Shown: positions 1 to 7,888 of the stretch, one piece after another | Position numbering within the stretch: position 1 is the first letter of the stretch | How the letters are laid out: each line of letters starts with the position of its first letter | NCBI GenBank assembly: GCA_965245735.1 | Contig: CBDFAX010000001.1 | Span: 1-64,000 of the forward strand | DNA: 64,000 bases | From: Abiotrophia sp965245735 | Lineage (GTDB): Bacteria; Bacillota; Bacilli; Lactobacillales; Aerococcaceae | Reading direction: 5' to 3' | The notes under the pieces: generated by a model | What the model was told of the DNA's origin: nothing | Databases searched by the model: none | What the model saw: only the letters and a program-made list of their open reading frames with translations | Made by a program: the position numbers and the translations under genes

Positions 1-448
1 CATTGGAGTTGGGCATGCCCTTAATGGTGTGACCTAATCCTTTTACCAATAATGGGACGCCTAAGAAGGGTTGGCCTTGATCTTTAATTTGCTTAGCTTC
101 AGTCAAGGCTTCTTCAGCTCTTAGGCTAATAACTGCATGCAGGGCAGGGTCTTTTTCCTTGATAGTGGTTAGAGCAAAATTTACCAATTCTTCACTTGTG
201 ACTTTACCAGAGCGGACCCATTCAGCTTGTTGACTAGCATCAGCCGCTTGATAGGCAGCAAGGTCTATCTTAGATTCGACTTGATCGTTAGTTTGATTGG
301 CTGATTCATCGTCTCTTGAGGATACTTGACCGCTTTCGATGTCTGAACTTGAAACGTCTTGCGCCCAGGCAATCGGATGGCCAGCGCTTGTTAGCAACCA
401 TAGGGATAATAGGGCCAGTAAGCACGTCTTAATTTTCTGTTTTAGCAT
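1..448 (-). CDS. Secreted amidase-signature family protein, N-terminal part
   Basis: The reading frame runs off the window start, so only about 149 N-terminal residues are visible. It opens with a hydrophobic signal peptide (residues 1-29, ending ..IAWAQ) and then a Ser/Asp/Gln-rich linker. From about residue 62 it matches the start of amidase-signature hydrolases: a helical region followed by GVPLLVKG, whose Lys136 aligns with the catalytic Lys of the Ser-cisSer-Lys triad. ATG at 448-446 is preceded by an AAGGATG ribosome site. The catalytic serines lie outside the window. The family cleaves C-N amide bonds; the substrate here cannot be inferred. Export of an amidase-signature enzyme is less usual than the cytoplasmic GatA type. 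It is divergent from pheST. Confidence 0.8.
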   Translation of the reverse strand, partial: MLKQKIKTCLLALLSLWLLTSAGHPIAWAQDVSSSDIESGQVSSRDDESANQTNDQVESKIDLAAYQAADASQQAEWVRSGKVTSEELVNFALTTIKEKDPALHAVISLRAEEALTEAKQIKDQGQPFLGVPLLVKGLGHTIKGMPNSN

Positions 449-480
449 TTTCTACACATCCTTTCATAACTTGCCAGTTT

Positions 481-509
481 ATTATACACTTCATCTTAAG
501 CGCTTCCTA
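481..509 (-). promoter_or_regulatory. Possible promoter of the amidase gene
   Basis: On the minus strand a perfect TATAAT (486-481) lies about 30 bases upstream of the amidase start. The hexamer 17 bases further upstream (TAGGAA, 509-504) is a poor -35 box, so the call rests on the -10 box alone. Confidence 0.35.
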
Positions 510-643
510 TACCCTTGGTCATTTAAGCCACTAAAAAAACATCATCATTCGCCATTTGACTCCAGGAGGGGAGAACAAAGGAAAGAAAAGTGAACATTTG
601 CGAATCATATGACTTGAAGCCACACCTAACTATCTATCCTCTG

Positions 644-672
644 TTGACTATGCATTTGCTTTAAGCTATACT
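644..672 (+). promoter_or_regulatory. Sigma-A promoter of the pheST T-box transcript
   Basis: TTGACT (644-649), a 17-base spacer and TATACT (667-672). Predicted transcription start is near 679, about 310 bases before pheS, leaving room for the T-box leader. Between 449 and 643 nothing else was recognised. Confidence 0.8.
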
Positions 673-679
673 AGTAGCT

Positions 680-945
680 ATCACAGATGATACATAAAGC
701 AATGAGGAAATCCGTTAAGTTCGCACAAGTCAGGGAGGCACTTCACCGACTGCAAGGGTGCCAAAGGTAAGCCGAACTTAGCCTTCAATTTCTTAGCCTG
801 ACCGTTAAGTTTTTAGTCAATAGAAATGAACAGGTCACCGCCCGCCACGGTTAAGGGCGTCAAGTGCTCGAAGGGCCAGTCCCTTCGAGAACGAGGGTGG
901 TACCACGGTAGCTCGTCCCTTATAGGGGCGGGCTATTTTTATTAT
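680..945 (+). promoter_or_regulatory. T-box leader (tRNA-sensing riboswitch) of pheST
   Basis: The leader contains the conserved T-box stretch AGGGTGGTACCACGG (894-908). This precedes a GC-rich terminator hairpin (GCTCGTCCC / GGGGCGGGC, 911-933) with a run of T to 940. A structured stem I region lies at about 690-810. T-box leaders bind uncharged tRNA and switch the downstream terminator to the antiterminator. The gene it precedes implies tRNA-Phe. Phe specifier candidates TTC occur at 784-786 and 789-791, but I could not choose between them without folding. Confidence 0.93.
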
Positions 946-987
946 TCCCTTGTTTCATCTGAAATAATGATAAAGGAGTCTTGCACT

Positions 988-2049
988 ATGTCAGATATCA
1001 ATACGCACATTGAGGCCTTAGAAGCCTTGCGTCAACAAGCGATTCCGCAATTAGAAGCAACTGAATCCATCAAGGATTTGGAAAAAGTTCGCTTAGATTA
1101 CCTAGGTAAGAAAGGCCGTTTCGCGGCTGTTGCGCAAGCGATGCGCGACCTATCAGCCGAAGACCGGCCTAAATTAGGTCAGGTTATGAACCAAGTGAAG
1201 TCAGCATTCGAAGAAATGTTGGAAAGTCGTCGCCACAAGCTAGAAGAAATGGCCTTGGAAGCTAAATTAGCTCTGGAGACAGTGGATGTGACCTTGCCAG
1301 GTCGCAAGCCAGCTGGGGGCGCCCGCCATATCATTACCCAAACCATGGAGGAGATTGAAGACCTCTTTATCGGCATGGGTTATCAGGTCGTGGAAGGTCC
1401 AGAAGTGGAGTTGGATCACTATAACTTCGAAATGATGAACCTGCCTAAGACCCACCCAGCGCGTGATATGCAGGATACTTTCTATATCGACAGTGAAGTC
1501 TTGTTGCGGACCCACACTTCGCCAGTTCAAGCCCGGACCATGGAAAAACACGATTTCAGTCAAGGGCCATTGAAGATGATTTCACCAGGTAAGGTCTTCC
1601 GTCGCGATAGTGATGATGCGACCCACTCCCACCAATTCCACCAAATTGAAGGGTTGGTGGTAGACAAACATGTGACCATGGCCGACCTCAAGGGAACGCT
1701 TCAAGCCTTTGCCCGTACACTTTTTGGGGCGGAACGTGAAATTCGCCTGCGTCCATCTTACTTCCCATTCACCGAGCCATCGGTAGAAGTAGACGTGAGC
1801 TGCTTCAAGTGTGGCGGGGATGGCTGTAATGTCTGCAAACATACTGGCTGGATTGAAATCCTAGGGGCTGGTATGGTCCATCCAAATGTCTTGGAAATGG
1901 CCGGCATTGATTCAACCGTTTATTCCGGCTTTGCCTTCGGTTTAGGCCCTGATCGGGTAGCGATGTTGAAGTATAATATTGACGATATTCGTCACTTCTA
2001 TCAAAATGACTTGCGCTTCTTAAGCCAGTTCAAAGGAGGTCAGAACTAA
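988..2049 (+). CDS. pheS: Phenylalanine--tRNA ligase alpha subunit
   Basis: This is the alpha subunit of the alpha2beta2 synthetase that charges tRNA-Phe; it carries the class II catalytic core. The N-terminal coiled-coil arm (residues about 1-90) is followed by class II motif 2 and 3 regions (KVFRRDSDDATHSHQFHQIE; GFAFGLGPDRVAMLKY). Length is 353 residues, close to the Firmicute norm of about 345. The open frame extends upstream to 826 through the T-box, which is untranslated. ATG 988, with AAAGGAG at 972-978, is the real start and gives MSDINTHIEALEALR. The stop overlaps the pheT start (TAATG), indicating translational coupling. Confidence 0.97.
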   Translation: MSDINTHIEALEALRQQAIPQLEATESIKDLEKVRLDYLGKKGRFAAVAQAMRDLSAEDRPKLGQVMNQVKSAFEEMLESRRHKLEEMALEAKLALETVDVTLPGRKPAGGARHIITQTMEEIEDLFIGMGYQVVEGPEVELDHYNFEMMNLPKTHPARDMQDTFYIDSEVLLRTHTSPVQARTMEKHDFSQGPLKMISPGKVFRRDSDDATHSHQFHQIEGLVVDKHVTMADLKGTLQAFARTLFGAEREIRLRPSYFPFTEPSVEVDVSCFKCGGDGCNVCKHTGWIEILGAGMVHPNVLEMAGIDSTVYSGFAFGLGPDRVAMLKYNIDDIRHFYQNDLRFLSQFKGGQN

Positions 2050-4475
2050 TGTATTTATCATTCGAATGGCTCAATGATTATTTAGACTTAACAGGTTTAA
2101 CAGGGGAAGCTCTAGCCGATCGTATGTCCAGGACCGGGATTGAAATCGAGGCAGTTGAAAACTATGGGGCTCAACTATCTGGTTTAGTGGTCGGGCAAGT
2201 TTTGTCGGTTGAAGACCATGCTGATAGTGACCATCTCCATGTCTGCCAAGTGACTGTAGGCGATCAGGAGCCCCTGCAAATTGTCTGTGGGGCACCCAAT
2301 GTGGTGGCCGGTGCTAAAGTTATCGTGGCCACTATTGGGGCACGCTTAGCCGGTGGATTGAAGATTAAGAAGGGCAAATTACGTGGGGTCGAATCTCATG
2401 GGATGTTGTGTGCCCTCCAGGAACTAGGCTTCCCTGACAGCGTGGTGCCAAAAGTTTATGCAGAGGGTCTCTTCCTCTTGCCAGCAGATGCGCCGATTGG
2501 AGCAGATGTGGTGGACTATCTCAAGTTAGATGATCCAATCTTAGAACTCTCGATTACGCCTAACCGGGCAGATGCGCTTTCTATGCGTGGGGCAGCCTAT
2601 GAAGTAGGAGCTATTATCGATCAGGTACCTAACTTCGATAATATTCATCGCCAAGCGACACAAGCAGCAGATGCATCTCTCTTGTCTGATGTGACGGTAA
2701 AAATTTCAGATAGCGATTTGTCTGCTTGCTACCAAGCTCGAGTGATTGACCAAGTGGAGATTAAGGAAAGCCCACTTTGGTTGCAAATACGCCTGATGAA
2801 AGCAGGGGTTCGTCCACATAACAATATCGTGGACATCACCAACTACTTCCTCATGCTATACGGCCAACCACTTCATGCTTTTGACTATGATACCTTAGAA
2901 CACAAGGCCTTAGGTGTCCGCCCAGCTCGTGAGGGCGAGGTGCTGGTGACCCTAGACGGTAGCGAGCGCCACTTGTCAGCAAGCGACATAGTCATCACCG
3001 ACCAAGACCGGGCGGTTGCGCTAGCCGGGGTAATGGGGGGGCTAGATACAGAAGTGACCGACAAGACCCGTCGTGTCCTCTTAGAATCAGCCGTCTTCAA
3101 TCCGATTGCTATTCGTCAAACTTCTAAGAAATTCAACCTTCGTTCTGAATCTAGCATGCGTTTTGAAAAAGGCATTAACCATGCGACCATTAGCGAAGCG
3201 GGCCAGGAAGCCGCTAACTGGATGGCCTACTATAGTGGGGGGCAAGTGGTGCCAGGTCTAGTCGAAGAGAATCATTTAGACCTGAGCCCAATTGAGGTCA
3301 CTCTACCTTATCGCGCTATTCAAGATAAGATTGGGATTGACTTGAGCCATGAAGAGCTGAGTCATATCTTACGTCGTCTTGGTTTTGACTTAGCATTAGG
3401 GGAAGATAGCTTCACCGTGACCGTCCCTAAACGTCGCTGGGATATCAGCATTGAAGCCGATATTTTAGAAGAAGTAGCTCGGATTTATGGCTATGATAAC
3501 CTGCCAACGACCTTGCCGGTAGTGCCAAGTACGCCAGGTCGTCTCAATGCCAAACAAAAACTGGTGCGCCAGACTCGCAGTATCTTGGAAGGCCTGGGCC
3601 TCAACCAAGTCATCAGCTATGTACTGACCTCACCTAAGCAAGCTGACTTGATGAAGTCGTCAGACTACCCAGTAGTCGCTTTGGACTTCCCAATGAGTGA
3701 AGATCGTTCTGTCTTGCGTCAGAGCCTCTTCCCAGCCCTCTTGGAAATCGCCAAGTACAATGCTGCGCGTCAAAATCCAAGTTTGGCCTTTTATGAGACA
3801 GGTAAAGTCTTCTATGGTCAAGGAAGCAATGTTCAACCACTCGAACAAGAGCGTCTAGCCATTCTCTTATCAGGGGTTAAGGAAAGTAAATCCTGGTATG
3901 GGCCAGCTCAATCCTATGATTTCTTTGATCTCAAAGGTGCTCTTGAAGGCTACTTGGCAGCCATTCGCTTGGATAAGCAAGTCAGCTTCCAGGCTGTCTC
4001 TACCTATCCTGAGCTCCATCCTGGTCGGACTGCTCAAGTCCTCTTAGGTGACCAAGTGATTGGTGTTATGGGACAAATCCATCCAGTTTTAGCTAAGTCT
4101 TACGACTTGGATGAAGCTAGCTTCTTCGCTGAATTAGACTTTGATGCTATTTTAGCGGTTCAACGTCCAGCCTTAGTTCAACGTCCAATTCCTAAGTATC
4201 CTTCTACCTCACGAGACTTAGCCCTCTTAGTAGATTTAGAGCAAGACCAAGCAAGCCTAGCTCAGCTCATGAAGGAACATGGTGGTGACAACTTAGTATC
4301 TGTTGAGCTCTTCGACTTGTTTATTAACCTTGACCTCTTCCGAGGTAAGAAGTCGCTAGCCTACCGACTGATCTTCCAAAACCCAGACAAGACCTTAACA
4401 GACGAGGATGTTCAATCCGCTATGGATCGGATTAGAGCTGCACTCGAAACAGTGTCAGGTTTAGAAATTCGCTAA
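2049..4475 (+). CDS. pheT: Phenylalanine--tRNA ligase beta subunit
   Basis: Partner of PheS, 808 residues, the usual length of the long bacterial form. It has an N-terminal tRNA-binding EMAP-like domain (about 40-150, VVGQVLSVEDHADSDHLHVC), B3/B4 editing domain, B5 domain, the catalytic-like core, and a C-terminal ferredoxin-fold anticodon-binding domain (about 713-808, starting PKYPSTSRDLALLVD). It overlaps pheS by one base and lies under the same T-box. A run of seven G (3035-3041) sits inside the gene. The operon ends in a strong terminator. Confidence 0.97.
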   Translation: MYLSFEWLNDYLDLTGLTGEALADRMSRTGIEIEAVENYGAQLSGLVVGQVLSVEDHADSDHLHVCQVTVGDQEPLQIVCGAPNVVAGAKVIVATIGARLAGGLKIKKGKLRGVESHGMLCALQELGFPDSVVPKVYAEGLFLLPADAPIGADVVDYLKLDDPILELSITPNRADALSMRGAAYEVGAIIDQVPNFDNIHRQATQAADASLLSDVTVKISDSDLSACYQARVIDQVEIKESPLWLQIRLMKAGVRPHNNIVDITNYFLMLYGQPLHAFDYDTLEHKALGVRPAREGEVLVTLDGSERHLSASDIVITDQDRAVALAGVMGGLDTEVTDKTRRVLLESAVFNPIAIRQTSKKFNLRSESSMRFEKGINHATISEAGQEAANWMAYYSGGQVVPGLVEENHLDLSPIEVTLPYRAIQDKIGIDLSHEELSHILRRLGFDLALGEDSFTVTVPKRRWDISIEADILEEVARIYGYDNLPTTLPVVPSTPGRLNAKQKLVRQTRSILEGLGLNQVISYVLTSPKQADLMKSSDYPVVALDFPMSEDRSVLRQSLFPALLEIAKYNAARQNPSLAFYETGKVFYGQGSNVQPLEQERLAILLSGVKESKSWYGPAQSYDFFDLKGALEGYLAAIRLDKQVSFQAVSTYPELHPGRTAQVLLGDQVIGVMGQIHPVLAKSYDLDEASFFAELDFDAILAVQRPALVQRPIPKYPSTSRDLALLVDLEQDQASLAQLMKEHGGDNLVSVELFDLFINLDLFRGKKSLAYRLIFQNPDKTLTDEDVQSAMDRIRAALETVSGLEIR

Positions 4476-4482
4476 GCCCATG

Positions 4483-4515
4483 AGAGACTAGAAGCTGCTT
4501 CTAGTCTCTTTATTT
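4483..4515 (+). terminator. Rho-independent terminator after pheT
   Basis: Perfect 12-bp stem AGAGACTAGAAG (4483-4494) / CTTCTAGTCTCT (4498-4509) with a 3-base loop, followed by TTATTTT. Confidence 0.92.
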
Positions 4516-4592
4516 TGGCCTAGGCTTTTCATTTAGCAAGTGAGAAGGTATACTGTAGCTATGAACAAATGAGGGTTAGGAGGCCGTGTGGC

Positions 4593-5123
4593 ATGAGACG
4601 AGAGCGGGTATTAAGAGCGTTTGGGGTAGGTTTGTTGCCACTGGTAGGACTAGCCGTCTTACTGGAAAAGCCACTTTGGTGGGGCAGTGTGGCCTTGTTT
4701 GTCGCGCTTCTAGCCTTGGCCGTCTTTCTCTTCCGTCAAACGGACCAGGTGGCAACTTCAAGTCAAGAAATTATAGCGGCTTCCATCAGCAACTGGTTTC
4801 TGATTTTAGCGGCCTTCTATCTGAGCCCAGACAACTGGCTACTAGCGGGGCATAGTATTAGTCGTATTTGGGGTTTGGTCCTCGTGGCCTTAGTCCATCT
4901 GGGCGTCTTGATCCTACATGTGACCAGTCGCCAAGTTAATCGCCAAACGGCTCGTCAAGTCATGGTGATTAGCTTAGGCTATATGATAATTATGGGCTTG
5001 CTTGTGGCGGGATTCCTGGCTATGGGGATGGCGCCTGTCATAGGTGTCTTCCTCTTGTTAGCTTCCATGATCTATTTCCTACTTACTTTGTCTTATTTAA
5101 GTAAGAGAGCTGCAGGTAAATAA
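4593..5123 (+). CDS. Small integral membrane protein, function unknown
   Basis: A 176-residue protein made almost wholly of hydrophobic helices. I count five or six membrane segments, at roughly residues 10-22, 27-45, 60-75, 83-105, 123-147 and 149-167, with short Arg-rich loops and an Arg/Lys-rich end (SKRAAGK). AGGAGG at 4578-4583 sits 9 bases before ATG 4593, so the in-frame ATG at 4569, upstream of that ribosome site, is rejected. It stands alone between the pheT terminator and its own terminator. I do not recognise the family and assign no function. Confidence 0.7.
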   Translation: MRRERVLRAFGVGLLPLVGLAVLLEKPLWWGSVALFVALLALAVFLFRQTDQVATSSQEIIAASISNWFLILAAFYLSPDNWLLAGHSISRIWGLVLVALVHLGVLILHVTSRQVNRQTARQVMVISLGYMIIMGLLVAGFLAMGMAPVIGVFLLLASMIYFLLTLSYLSKRAAGK

Positions 5124-5128
5124 AGGAG

Positions 5129-5165
5129 AAACCGCTCGTGATTACAAGCGGTTTTGATTTTTCTT
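5129..5165 (+). terminator. Rho-independent terminator after the membrane protein gene
   Basis: Stem AAACCGCT (5129-5136) / AGCGGTTT (5147-5154) followed by TGATTTTTCTTT, a few bases after the stop codon. Confidence 0.85.
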
Positions 5166-5167
5166 TC

Positions 5168-5198
5168 CCCTATTTATCTATTACATAGATAAATAGGG
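5168..5198. repeat. Perfect 13-bp inverted repeat in the gap before mgtE
   Basis: CCCTATTTATCTA (5168-5180), loop TTACA, and TAGATAAATAGGG (5186-5198). No T-run follows on either strand, so it does not look like an intrinsic terminator. The surrounding gap (5124-5457) holds no credible gene. Role unknown: an operator, or an RNA hairpin of a small transcript, are possibilities. Confidence 0.75.
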
Positions 5199-5286
5199 TA
5201 TGAGTTAGCCAAATTACGTTCTTAAAAGTGAACAAATTTTGATTTCAAGACTAAAAATTCTAATAGAGCTCTCTTTATGTAAATTA

Positions 5287-5319
5287 AACAGTTGGAAGTC
5301 AATTCCAACTGTTTTTTTC
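5287..5319 (+). terminator. Orphan Rho-independent terminator upstream of mgtE
   Basis: Stem AACAGTTGGAA (5287-5297) / TTCCAACTGTT (5303-5313) with a run of seven T. A terminator already follows the previous gene at 5129. This second one therefore has no annotated transcript, and suggests a small RNA or attenuated leader in 5200-5318. Confidence 0.85.
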
Positions 5320-5332
5320 TTTGGCTTTTGGG

Positions 5333-5361
5333 CTGACTCGAGGGGCTTCTTATGGTATGAT
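5333..5361 (+). promoter_or_regulatory. Probable mgtE promoter
   Basis: CTGACT (5333-5338), a 17-base spacer and TATGAT (5356-5361). The resulting leader is about 90 bases. No M-box magnesium riboswitch signature was recognised in it. Confidence 0.5.
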
Positions 5362-5457
5362 AGAGGGTGGAAAAAAACGAAGCAAAGGGGTTGGTCGATG
5401 TGAGTCCCGACTTAAGGAGTGACAATATAAACTAAGACTCAAAGGAGGAAACCCCCT

Positions 5458-6792
5458 ATGCTCGTAGAAGAAATTCAAACAGCCCTAGCAAATGAACATT
5501 CTGAGGCCATTTACCGTATGATTCGGGAACACCACCCGGCTGATATTGCCTTGGCCCTAGAAGAGCTTGAAGACGAAGAAGTTTTCAAGTTTGTCAGCTT
5601 GATCTCGGACAAGGCTCTAGCTTTGATTCTGGAGACTCAGATTTCTGAAGAACTCCAGGTTAAGATTGTTGAAGCCGTGCCTTTCGCCCGCATGCTCAAT
5701 GTCTTCACCTACATGTCCCAGGATGACATCGTGGATATCTTGGGCAACCTATCCATTTGGCAACGTAAGCAATTCTTGAATATGATGAAGAATCGTGATT
5801 CGGATGACCTGGAGAAACTCCTGGCCTACGATCCCGATACTGCCGGCGGTCTCATGACTACCGAGTTCATCGCCTTGAATGAGAACTTAACGGTTTATGA
5901 AGCCTTCGAGACCATTCGTAAGATTGCGCCAGAGAAGGAAGTTATCGAGACACTATTCGTGGTCGATGCCAAGACCCTGCTCAAAGGGACAGTCGATATC
6001 CGTGATATCTTCACCAAATCCGATCAACAAAAACTCAGTGAAATTCTCAATCCTAACGTTATTTCGGTGACGCCGACGACGGACCAGGAAGAAGTTTCCC
6101 TGATTGTTACCAAGTATAACCTGTCAGTTGTACCGGTCGTTAATAACAAGAACCGGATTTTGGGGATTATCACCAACGACGATATCATCCACGTCATCAA
6201 TGAAGAGTACACAGAAGATATGTACTTGATGGGTGGGGTGGACTCGGAAGAAACGCTAGATAGCCCAGTCTTCGAGTCCGTCAAACGCCGTCTGCCTTGG
6301 TTGGTTATCAACCTCTTCACAGCCTTTCTGGCCTCATCCGTTATCAACCTTTTCTCTGATACCATCAGCCAAATGGTGGCTCTAGCGGCTGCCATGCCGA
6401 TTGTAGCTGGTATGGGAGGAAATGCCGGTACTCAGACCGTAACCATTGTGGTCCGTGCCCTAGCTTTGGGCGAAGTGGACTGGGGTGACTGGCGCGGAAT
6501 GCTTAAGGAAATCGGGGCGGGTTTCGCCAACGGTCTCATTACCGGGGGCGTGGCTGCTATTGCTCTTATGCTTATGTACGGTAATGTCTACCTAGGGGTG
6601 GTTATCATCTTAGCTATGATTGTAGATATGGTCATTGCCGGAATTTTTGGTTACTTCATCCCCTTGGCGGTTAAGAAGTTCCGTGGGGACCCTGCCTTGG
6701 TATCAACCGTCTTCCTGACCACGGCCACTGACGTGTGTGGTTTCTTCAGCTTCTTAGGCTTGGCCACTCTCTTCATGCCTTTACTTGTATAA
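5458..6792 (+). CDS. mgtE: Magnesium transporter MgtE
   Basis: Homodimeric Mg2+ channel of the plasma membrane, gated by cytosolic Mg2+. The 444 residues match the family length. The order is an N-terminal superhelical domain (about 1-125), with DPDTAGGLMT at the entry to two CBS domains (about 130-255), a connecting helix, and five membrane helices (about 280-444). The latter contain the pore-region signature PIVAGMGGNAGTQT. AGGAGG lies 9 bases before ATG. It is monocistronic, with its own promoter and terminator. Confidence 0.95.
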   Translation: MLVEEIQTALANEHSEAIYRMIREHHPADIALALEELEDEEVFKFVSLISDKALALILETQISEELQVKIVEAVPFARMLNVFTYMSQDDIVDILGNLSIWQRKQFLNMMKNRDSDDLEKLLAYDPDTAGGLMTTEFIALNENLTVYEAFETIRKIAPEKEVIETLFVVDAKTLLKGTVDIRDIFTKSDQQKLSEILNPNVISVTPTTDQEEVSLIVTKYNLSVVPVVNNKNRILGIITNDDIIHVINEEYTEDMYLMGGVDSEETLDSPVFESVKRRLPWLVINLFTAFLASSVINLFSDTISQMVALAAAMPIVAGMGGNAGTQTVTIVVRALALGEVDWGDWRGMLKEIGAGFANGLITGGVAAIALMLMYGNVYLGVVIILAMIVDMVIAGIFGYFIPLAVKKFRGDPALVSTVFLTTATDVCGFFSFLGLATLFMPLLV

Positions 6793-6802
6793 TGATTATA
6801 TT

Positions 6803-6829
6803 GCCTACTCCCTTGGGAGTGGGCTTTTT
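6803..6829 (+). terminator. Rho-independent terminator after mgtE
   Basis: GCCTACTCCC (6803-6812) / GGGAGTGGGC (6815-6824) with a 2-base loop and TTTTT. Confidence 0.9.
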
Positions 6830-6926
6830 GCTTGATTGAACGCCTTAAACAGGCCAATCTCGTAAGCTAATGATAAGGCCAGCTGAGTGTCACTTTTGGC
6901 TTTTTAGGCCTTCGGACAAAATGGCA

Positions 6927-6954
6927 TTACAGCGCCCTTAAATTATGGTAGAAT
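6927..6954 (+). promoter_or_regulatory. Possible extended -10 promoter of the folD operon
   Basis: TGG-TAGAAT (TAGAAT 6949-6954) with a weak -35 TTACAG (6927-6932) at 16 bases. It would start the long folD-def transcript near 6961. Confidence 0.45.
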
Positions 6955-6971
6955 AAGAAGGAAAAGTCTGT

Positions 6972-6983
6972 GACCCTAGGGTC
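6972..6983. promoter_or_regulatory. 12-bp palindrome in the folD leader
   Basis: GACCCTAGGGTC is a perfect 12-base palindrome just after the predicted transcription start and 17 bases before the folD ATG. It could be an operator or chance; no regulator is implied by the sequence. Confidence 0.35.
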
Positions 6984-7000
6984 CGAAAGGTGTGGTATTC

Positions 7001-7885
7001 ATGCAACGTTTAGATGGGAAAATTCTCTCACAATCAATTTTCGCCCGGCTATCCCAGGCAACAGCGGCCTTCCGTTCCCAAACCGGGACCCAGCCCAAAT
7101 TGACCGTTATCTCAGTAGGGGAAGATCCTGCCAGCAAGGTCTATGTTGGCCAGAAGCAAAAACGCGCCTTGGAAATTGGCTATGCCTTCGAATGGGTACT
7201 CTTGCCAGCAGATATTAGCCAAGAAGAATTGGAGCGGACCATTAAGGTTCACAACCAGGATCCTCAAACCCATGGGCTCTTATTGCAATTGCCTCTGCCA
7301 GAGCATTTAGATCCATTGTCAGCTATGCACTTAATTGACCCAGAGAAAGATGTGGATGGTTTCCACCCCCTGACCATGGGACGGGTCGTTGAAGACAATA
7401 CAGACCTCTATCCTTGTACGCCAAAAGGCATTGTGCGACTCTTAGAAAATGCTCAGATTCCTTTGCAAGGTCAGAATGTGGTCGTCGTAGGCCGTAGCCA
7501 AATTGTGGGCTTGCCTATTTCTATCATGTTGATTAACCGCGGGGCCACTGTGACAGTCTGCAATTCCAAGACCCAGGACCTAGGACACTATACGCGTTAT
7601 GCGGATATCTTGATTGTCGCGACTGGCCAAGCGCATTTAATTGGACCAGACCATCTTAAGGAAGGCGCAGTAGTAGTCGACGTTGGGATTAACCGGCTCA
7701 TGTCTGGTAAGCTAGTAGGGGATGTGGATTTTGAAGCTGTAGCTCATAAGGTTAGCTACATCACACCAGTTCCTGGTGGAGTTGGCCCTATGACGGTAGC
7801 TATGTTGATGGAACAGACTTTTACTTGTGCCTGCCAACAACAAAACTTAGATCCCTTGACCTTCTTGAGCCAGGAGGAGGCCTAG
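7001..7885 (+). CDS. folD: Bifunctional methylenetetrahydrofolate dehydrogenase/cyclohydrolase
   Basis: Cytosolic NADP-dependent enzyme interconverting 5,10-methylene-THF, 5,10-methenyl-THF and 10-formyl-THF for purine and formyl-Met supply. It has 294 residues. The catalytic domain carries SVGEDPASKVYVGQKQK with the key Lys, and the NAD(P) domain carries VVGRSQIVGLPISIML and the C-terminal PVPGGVGPMTVAMLM signature. The open frame begins at GTG 6992, but that lies one base from the AAAGG site. ATG 7001 has 10-base spacing and is chosen. It is the first gene of a ten-gene operon with gaps of only a few bases. Confidence 0.96.
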   Translation: MQRLDGKILSQSIFARLSQATAAFRSQTGTQPKLTVISVGEDPASKVYVGQKQKRALEIGYAFEWVLLPADISQEELERTIKVHNQDPQTHGLLLQLPLPEHLDPLSAMHLIDPEKDVDGFHPLTMGRVVEDNTDLYPCTPKGIVRLLENAQIPLQGQNVVVVGRSQIVGLPISIMLINRGATVTVCNSKTQDLGHYTRYADILIVATGQAHLIGPDHLKEGAVVVDVGINRLMSGKLVGDVDFEAVAHKVSYITPVPGGVGPMTVAMLMEQTFTCACQQQNLDPLTFLSQEEA

Positions 7886-7888
7886 TCA

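Noticed and set aside
339..593. 84-residue open frame on the plus strand
   Set aside because: It lies over the antisense of the amidase start and the divergent gap, has no ribosome site and encodes no recognisable protein.
826..987. N-terminal extension of pheS
   Set aside because: These codons cover the T-box antiterminator and terminator, which are leader RNA. ATG 988 has the ribosome site and normal protein length.
5222..5425. 67-residue minus-strand frame before mgtE
   Set aside because: It spans the orphan terminator and the mgtE promoter and has no ribosome site or protein-like composition.
5362..5457. M-box magnesium riboswitch before mgtE
   Set aside because: The leader is too short, about 90 bases, and the conserved M-box core was not found.
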